Positions 15,630-18,771 of a stretch of DNA of 18,771 nt are shown in pieces (position 1 is the first letter of the stretch; each line of letters starts with the position of its first letter). Source of the DNA: Methanobacteriota archaeon (GTDB lineage Archaea > Thermoplasmatota > Poseidoniia > Poseidoniales > Poseidoniaceae); assembly GCA_029979405.1 (NCBI GenBank), contig JAPOHM010000007.1, forward strand, positions 1-18,771, read 5' to 3'. The notes beneath the pieces are model-generated. The model had not been told where the DNA came from. It searched no databases and saw only the letters and a program-made list of their open reading frames with translations. Made by a program: the position numbers and the translations under genes.

Positions 15630-15637
15630 TCATGGGT
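15615..15637. repeat. 8-bp inverted repeat covering the hel308 start
   Basis: ACCCATGA (15615-15622) and TCATGGGT (15630-15637) are perfect inverted copies around a 7-base spacer that contains the ATG at 15629; the second ATG (15620) lies in the left arm. In the mRNA this would sequester or present the start codon; as DNA it could be an operator. The rest of the divergent gap (15638-15706) shows only a weak A/T patch near 15655-15665. Confidence 0.45.
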
Positions 15638-15706
15638 CAATAGTCCAAAAGGTAACCGATTAATCATCCGACACCCTCAAGGTCTATCAGTGATGACAAG
15701 CCTAAC

Positions 15707-16348
15707 ATGGGACCCGAAGATAGTGTGGTTGAACAAAGACTTTCTGTGTTTGATGATGAACCTGATTTGAATGACTGGTTTGAAGTTATTTGTGGTTCAC
15801 TGATGTCGGTTATTGGTGTATTCCAGCTCGTATCCCCAGGAGATTTAGTTGACCCCGATGTAATGAGATGGTTCGCTGCTTCCGTAGCGGTAGTTGGATT
15901 GGTTTGGGCGGCTCACGGTCTGAAAGATATGGCGATCAAAGAAGTTCGTAAATCAATAGTCCTACTTGAGATGGGTGGTAAACAGGGAACTATCGATTTC
16001 GGTCTAATTCGCGACGTAATTCTAAACCCTGAAGCATATACCGAATTCCTCGTCAAAGAGTACCAATCTGCTTACGAAGATGGAGTAATAACTGATGAGG
16101 AACTTGAAGAATTAAACGCTATCCAAAAGGCTCTTGGAATATCTGATGCCGAGGCGGCCAAAATCTCTGTTGAAGCTGCAATAAAATCTGCTTTAGACGA
16201 TGGAAAGATCACAGATGATGAAAAGGAAATGATTGCAAAGGCCGCTGAAAGTCTATCAAAGGCTAAAAAAGAAAAAGTAATGAAGGCTTTAGAAGATGGC
16301 AATATTTCAGAAGAAGTGACAAAAATATTGGAAAACCTGAAGATTTAA
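15707..16348 (+). CDS. Two-helix membrane protein with TerB-like acidic helical repeats
   Basis: The 213-aa protein has an acidic N-terminus, two hydrophobic helices (about 26-44 and 54-72) that would form a membrane hairpin, and a soluble C-terminal part of three related units: SAYEDGVITDEE (121-132), SALDDGKITDDE (161-172) and KALEDGNISEEV (193-204). The 'A..DG.Itd.E' motif followed by a helix resembles TerB/DjlA-like helical modules and half-EF-hand loops. Metal binding and membrane stress sensing are family-level suggestions, not shown here. ATG 15707 has no clear Shine-Dalgarno. It is divergent from hel308, and its stop overlaps that of the convergent large membrane protein gene (TTAA). 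Confidence 0.7.
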   Translation: MGPEDSVVEQRLSVFDDEPDLNDWFEVICGSLMSVIGVFQLVSPGDLVDPDVMRWFAASVAVVGLVWAAHGLKDMAIKEVRKSIVLLEMGGKQGTIDFGLIRDVILNPEAYTEFLVKEYQSAYEDGVITDEELEELNAIQKALGISDAEAAKISVEAAIKSALDDGKITDDEKEMIAKAAESLSKAKKEKVMKALEDGNISEEVTKILENLKI

Positions 16349-18366
16349 TCATTCCATTTGTTGTCTGAAAGAACGTTATCTAGCGCCCTTTTTGCACCTC
16401 GTCTGCGATTATTTTCGTAGTACACACCGCCTGCTATCAAAAATAAACCTGAAATTAACCATACTATCTGATATGGAATAAAGGATTCTACTGGTTGGAC
16501 TGATTCTGATGCATAAAGAAATTCATGATTAATGTCATAACCTAATTTTATTCTAAATTCTAAATCGTCAACTTCACCGTCTAGCATAGTTATTGAAATC
16601 AAACTGGGGTAAAGATTCTCTTGCATTAATCTCCACCTTCCTTCCGGTATATCTGCAGGCCTTGTACCCCAAGCGGGGTCTTGTATTGAGCCCAAACTTG
16701 CTGAATTTACCATCTCAGCCTCGAAATGAACCACATTTGAAGATGGCAATTCTTCCACTACAAGCAATGATTCCAAAATCAGCAGGTCGAGGATTATCGT
16801 CCTTGCTGCAAGTAGTATGAAATTTCTTGAATGAGGATCTAAAAGGTCGTCATTTGGATTTATGCCCACCTTATCTATTACTTTTGAAAATATCAGATTT
16901 TCAATATTTAATTCATAAAGCTCAGGGATATGTAGTTGCCATCGTCCATCATCCAATGGCCAAGCAGAATCTGCTTGGAGATAAAGAGACAATGTATCAC
17001 CATCCAACATACCGAAGGTTGCTCCAACGTGAAGAGCTCTTGAGGATGCAGGAGTGCCTGGGTGAGATGCATGCCAAAGTTGTTCCAGCCTCTCATCTAT
17101 CAACTCTGAGAGGTTTTTCTCATCCCCGCCCTGAAATTCATCGAATGTCGTCATCAGCGGTGAAATTATCCCCGATACGAACAAGATTAGTACCCCCGGA
17201 GCAAAAACTGCATACTTCAAGGTAGTTGAGGTCGTTTCTAATCTAATGTGTATCGTTAAACCAATAATCACTGAAAGGGATATCACGAAATATGAAAAAA
17301 CAGAGGTTGAACTGAGTGGTTCTGCTCCAAAATCTGATGCTTTCATTCCATAACCTTCCCATTCCCATGATGAGTATGTAAACTGTTCAGGGCTGGTTGG
17401 ACCAAGCCCCTCGAATGCAATCATTCCAATCCATTCATATGGTTGGAATGAATTTAGTTTCCCACCAATGCAAAGGTCATACTCTCCAACAGGTAATGCT
17501 CTCCATTGCCAAGTTATTCTTGTTTCACCGTTTTCAGAGATGGTTTCCATTTCTGGCTCCGGAGCCATTCTTCTATCTGGCAAAATCAAATCCGGCCTAC
17601 CATGATTCTGTTCAATTTCTGCTGGCACTACTTCCCAAATAAATGAAATCCGCAGAATTTCATGGTTTTCAACCACGAAAGTCCAACAGTCTCTGTCATC
17701 ATCCACGAGGGCACCGTAATGCATTATATCTAATTCAGTTTGAACCGGAGAGCCGTCAGAAGAGGGCTCATCAATGTCTCTTTCTTCGATGTTATCTGAC
17801 CATATAATGTCCAAGAACATGTAAGAATAGCCCCGCAAATTCAATTCCCAAGTCCCAGGGCGGTCAATCTGGAACTCTAATAGAATCTTAATTTCTTCAC
17901 CTGGCCAAAGTAATCTATCACCTCCATGGTTGATAGGTTCGTTCTCTATTCGAAATGGAGCATTATTTGTCTGACCAAATTCAGAATTTCCATCAAATTC
18001 TATTGTTGTAATAGATTCTGCAATGATTATCGAAACCTTGAGGTCCGGTTTTGAGATTCCAAAAATATCGTCTGTAAAACGCAAGTCTACCTGCAGTTCT
18101 TCGATTACGTCGGGGATTAATGCAATATCTGCCTGAGATGGCATCATTGGTAGTTCAACTAAAAAATATTCAGGAGACACTGGGGTTGCAGAATTAACTG
18201 TCTTGCTTATGCTTTCATCACCAACATGGAACTCAGTGAGCATACAGGAATCATAATCATCGCAGGAAAACCATAGTTGACCACCGTTTTCTTCTGAATC
18301 GATTGCGGCAGATGATAATGGAAAAAGTAAATTCGCGAGGAGTATTGTTAGGATAAACCTCCTCAT
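16345..18366 (-). CDS. Large secreted/membrane-anchored protein of unknown function, 673 aa
   Basis: It has a clear signal peptide (MRRFILTILLANLLFPLSSA, cleavage likely around residue 20-21). An extracellular region of about 330 residues, rich in beta-like and aromatic stretches, follows (RLLWPGEEIKILLEFQID; RPGTWELNLRGYSY; ITWQWRALPVGEYDLCIGG), with four cysteines in its first 65 per cent (two of them close together, CDDYDSC). Two transmembrane helices (about 351-373 and 382-403) then lead to a second external domain (about 405-625), a C-terminal helix (632-651) and a basic cytoplasmic tail. The repeated 'W.l......G.y.l' segments suggest beta-sandwich domains like those of cell-surface proteins. 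I do not recognise the family. The ATG at 18366 is followed at once by AGGAGG in codons 2-3. It lies 37 bases downstream of the SprT-like gene on the same strand. Confidence 0.75.
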   Translation of the reverse strand: MRRFILTILLANLLFPLSSAAIDSEENGGQLWFSCDDYDSCMLTEFHVGDESISKTVNSATPVSPEYFLVELPMMPSQADIALIPDVIEELQVDLRFTDDIFGISKPDLKVSIIIAESITTIEFDGNSEFGQTNNAPFRIENEPINHGGDRLLWPGEEIKILLEFQIDRPGTWELNLRGYSYMFLDIIWSDNIEERDIDEPSSDGSPVQTELDIMHYGALVDDDRDCWTFVVENHEILRISFIWEVVPAEIEQNHGRPDLILPDRRMAPEPEMETISENGETRITWQWRALPVGEYDLCIGGKLNSFQPYEWIGMIAFEGLGPTSPEQFTYSSWEWEGYGMKASDFGAEPLSSTSVFSYFVISLSVIIGLTIHIRLETTSTTLKYAVFAPGVLILFVSGIISPLMTTFDEFQGGDEKNLSELIDERLEQLWHASHPGTPASSRALHVGATFGMLDGDTLSLYLQADSAWPLDDGRWQLHIPELYELNIENLIFSKVIDKVGINPNDDLLDPHSRNFILLAARTIILDLLILESLLVVEELPSSNVVHFEAEMVNSASLGSIQDPAWGTRPADIPEGRWRLMQENLYPSLISITMLDGEVDDLEFRIKLGYDINHEFLYASESVQPVESFIPYQIVWLISGLFLIAGGVYYENNRRRGAKRALDNVLSDNKWND

Positions 18367-18403
18367 GGTAATTCGTAGAATCGCTTCCTAATCACTATAC
18401 CGA

Positions 18404-18771
18404 CTATATGCGAATGTCGAGTAATATTGTTTTACAAGACCTGCACATGTACTTCTTCTTTCCTGGCTTTTGACGAGGATATTCCTTACCGCAGTCTTCA
18501 CATTTTAATATCCAATTCGCATTTTTCCTTCTAAGAAATTCTGTAAAATCTTTGCCCATTGATTTTGATTTTTGACTCGGCCACATATTTTCTAAGGTTT
18601 TGAACAATTTGTCGTGAGCAAGATAACCGAGAGCGTGTACATATTCATGATGTAAAACCCATGCCGCGTAAGCTTTCCATTCCTCGGTTAGCAATTGTGG
18701 ATGGAGGTCGATGACATCTACCTCAGAAGGGTATTTTGGAACTCTAACACCTTTTTTCCATCTCGTGACAC
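18404..18771 (-). CDS. SprT-like zinc metalloprotease, C-terminal part, cut by right edge
   Basis: The open frame continues off the right edge (121 residues visible), so the internal TTG at 18694 is not the start. It shows HEYVH (visible residues 41-45) within VLHHEYVHALGYLAHDKLF, the zinc-binding HExxH of SprT-like proteins, followed after about 40 residues by a zinc ribbon CEDC...CRSC with the usual 'Y.R.....kY.C..C' spacing. SprT-like/Spartan proteins cleave DNA-bound proteins in repair; archaeal members are less well known. The stretch before HEYVH (KKGVRVPKYPSEVDVIDLHP) resembles the 'I.l....d..L..e...tl.HE..H' lead-in. The gene is co-oriented with the 673-aa membrane protein gene. Confidence 0.85.
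   Translation of the reverse strand, partial: VTRWKKGVRVPKYPSEVDVIDLHPQLLTEEWKAYAAWVLHHEYVHALGYLAHDKLFKTLENMWPSQKSKSMGKDFTEFLRRKNANWILKCEDCGKEYPRQKPGKKKYMCRSCKTILLDIRI

Noticed and set aside
15690..15696. GTGATGA resembling a C/D-box sRNA box C
   Set aside because: No box D (CTGA) at a suitable distance downstream, no C'/D' pair, and it lies just before a start codon.
18404..18694. SprT-like protein as a complete 96-aa gene starting at TTG 18694
   Set aside because: The frame stays open to the window edge and the upstream residues fit the SprT lead-in, so the gene is truncated by the window rather than short.
1..18771. CRISPR arrays, insertion sequences, tRNAs and defence-island genes
   Set aside because: No regularly spaced repeats, transposase or integrase motifs, cloverleaf patterns or nuclease/toxin pairs were seen on either strand.

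Overview
The window looks like a piece of an archaeal chromosome, most likely a pelagic Thermoplasmatota such as Marine Group II (Ca. Poseidoniales). This rests on a Hel308-type helicase, a Cgi121-like KEOPS subunit, an RPA large subunit with a CxxC...CxxH finger beside an RPA-associated (COG3390-type) protein, a TldD/TldE pair, moderately AT-rich DNA and very tight gene packing. The lineage is inferred from gene content; no rRNA or other marker is present. I see no tRNA, rRNA, CRISPR array, insertion sequence, integrase or attachment site. No stretch over 300 bases lacks a gene.

Left part (1-3935). A polyprenyl diphosphate synthase is cut by the left edge. It diverges from a 370-aa protein that resembles a full-length hydroxymethylbilane synthase (HemC) but lacks its catalytic and cofactor-binding residues. 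Next come a 205-aa coiled-coil protein of unknown role on the minus strand and, divergent from it, a 564-aa protein with three N-terminal SAP-like motifs. An A/T-rich inverted repeat lies between those two.

Central minus-strand directon (9716 down to 3932). In transcription order: a leader with a possible 34-codon ORF and a perfect hairpin; RPA; an RPA-associated protein; a 117-aa protein with a weak resemblance to phage tail/baseplate domains; two separate single-domain type II secretion F (TadB/TadC/FlaJ-like) membrane proteins; and a TadA/CpaF/FlaI-type secretion ATPase. No pilin, archaellin or prepilin peptidase is visible. Spacing is tight and several Shine-Dalgarno sites overlap the preceding stop, so the last four genes look translationally coupled. 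A working hypothesis is a DNA-handling or surface secretion machine co-expressed with ssDNA-binding proteins.

Second minus-strand directon (15629 down to 9716): Hel308 helicase, Cgi121-like KEOPS subunit, TldD, TldE. A dyad covers the Hel308 start.

Right part (15707-18771). A two-helix membrane protein with three 'DG.I' acidic helical repeats (TerB-like), then on the opposite strand a 673-aa signal-peptide-bearing membrane protein of unknown function, then a SprT-like zinc metalloprotease cut by the right edge.

The three convergent gene pairs in the window either abut exactly or overlap by four bases at their stop codons.
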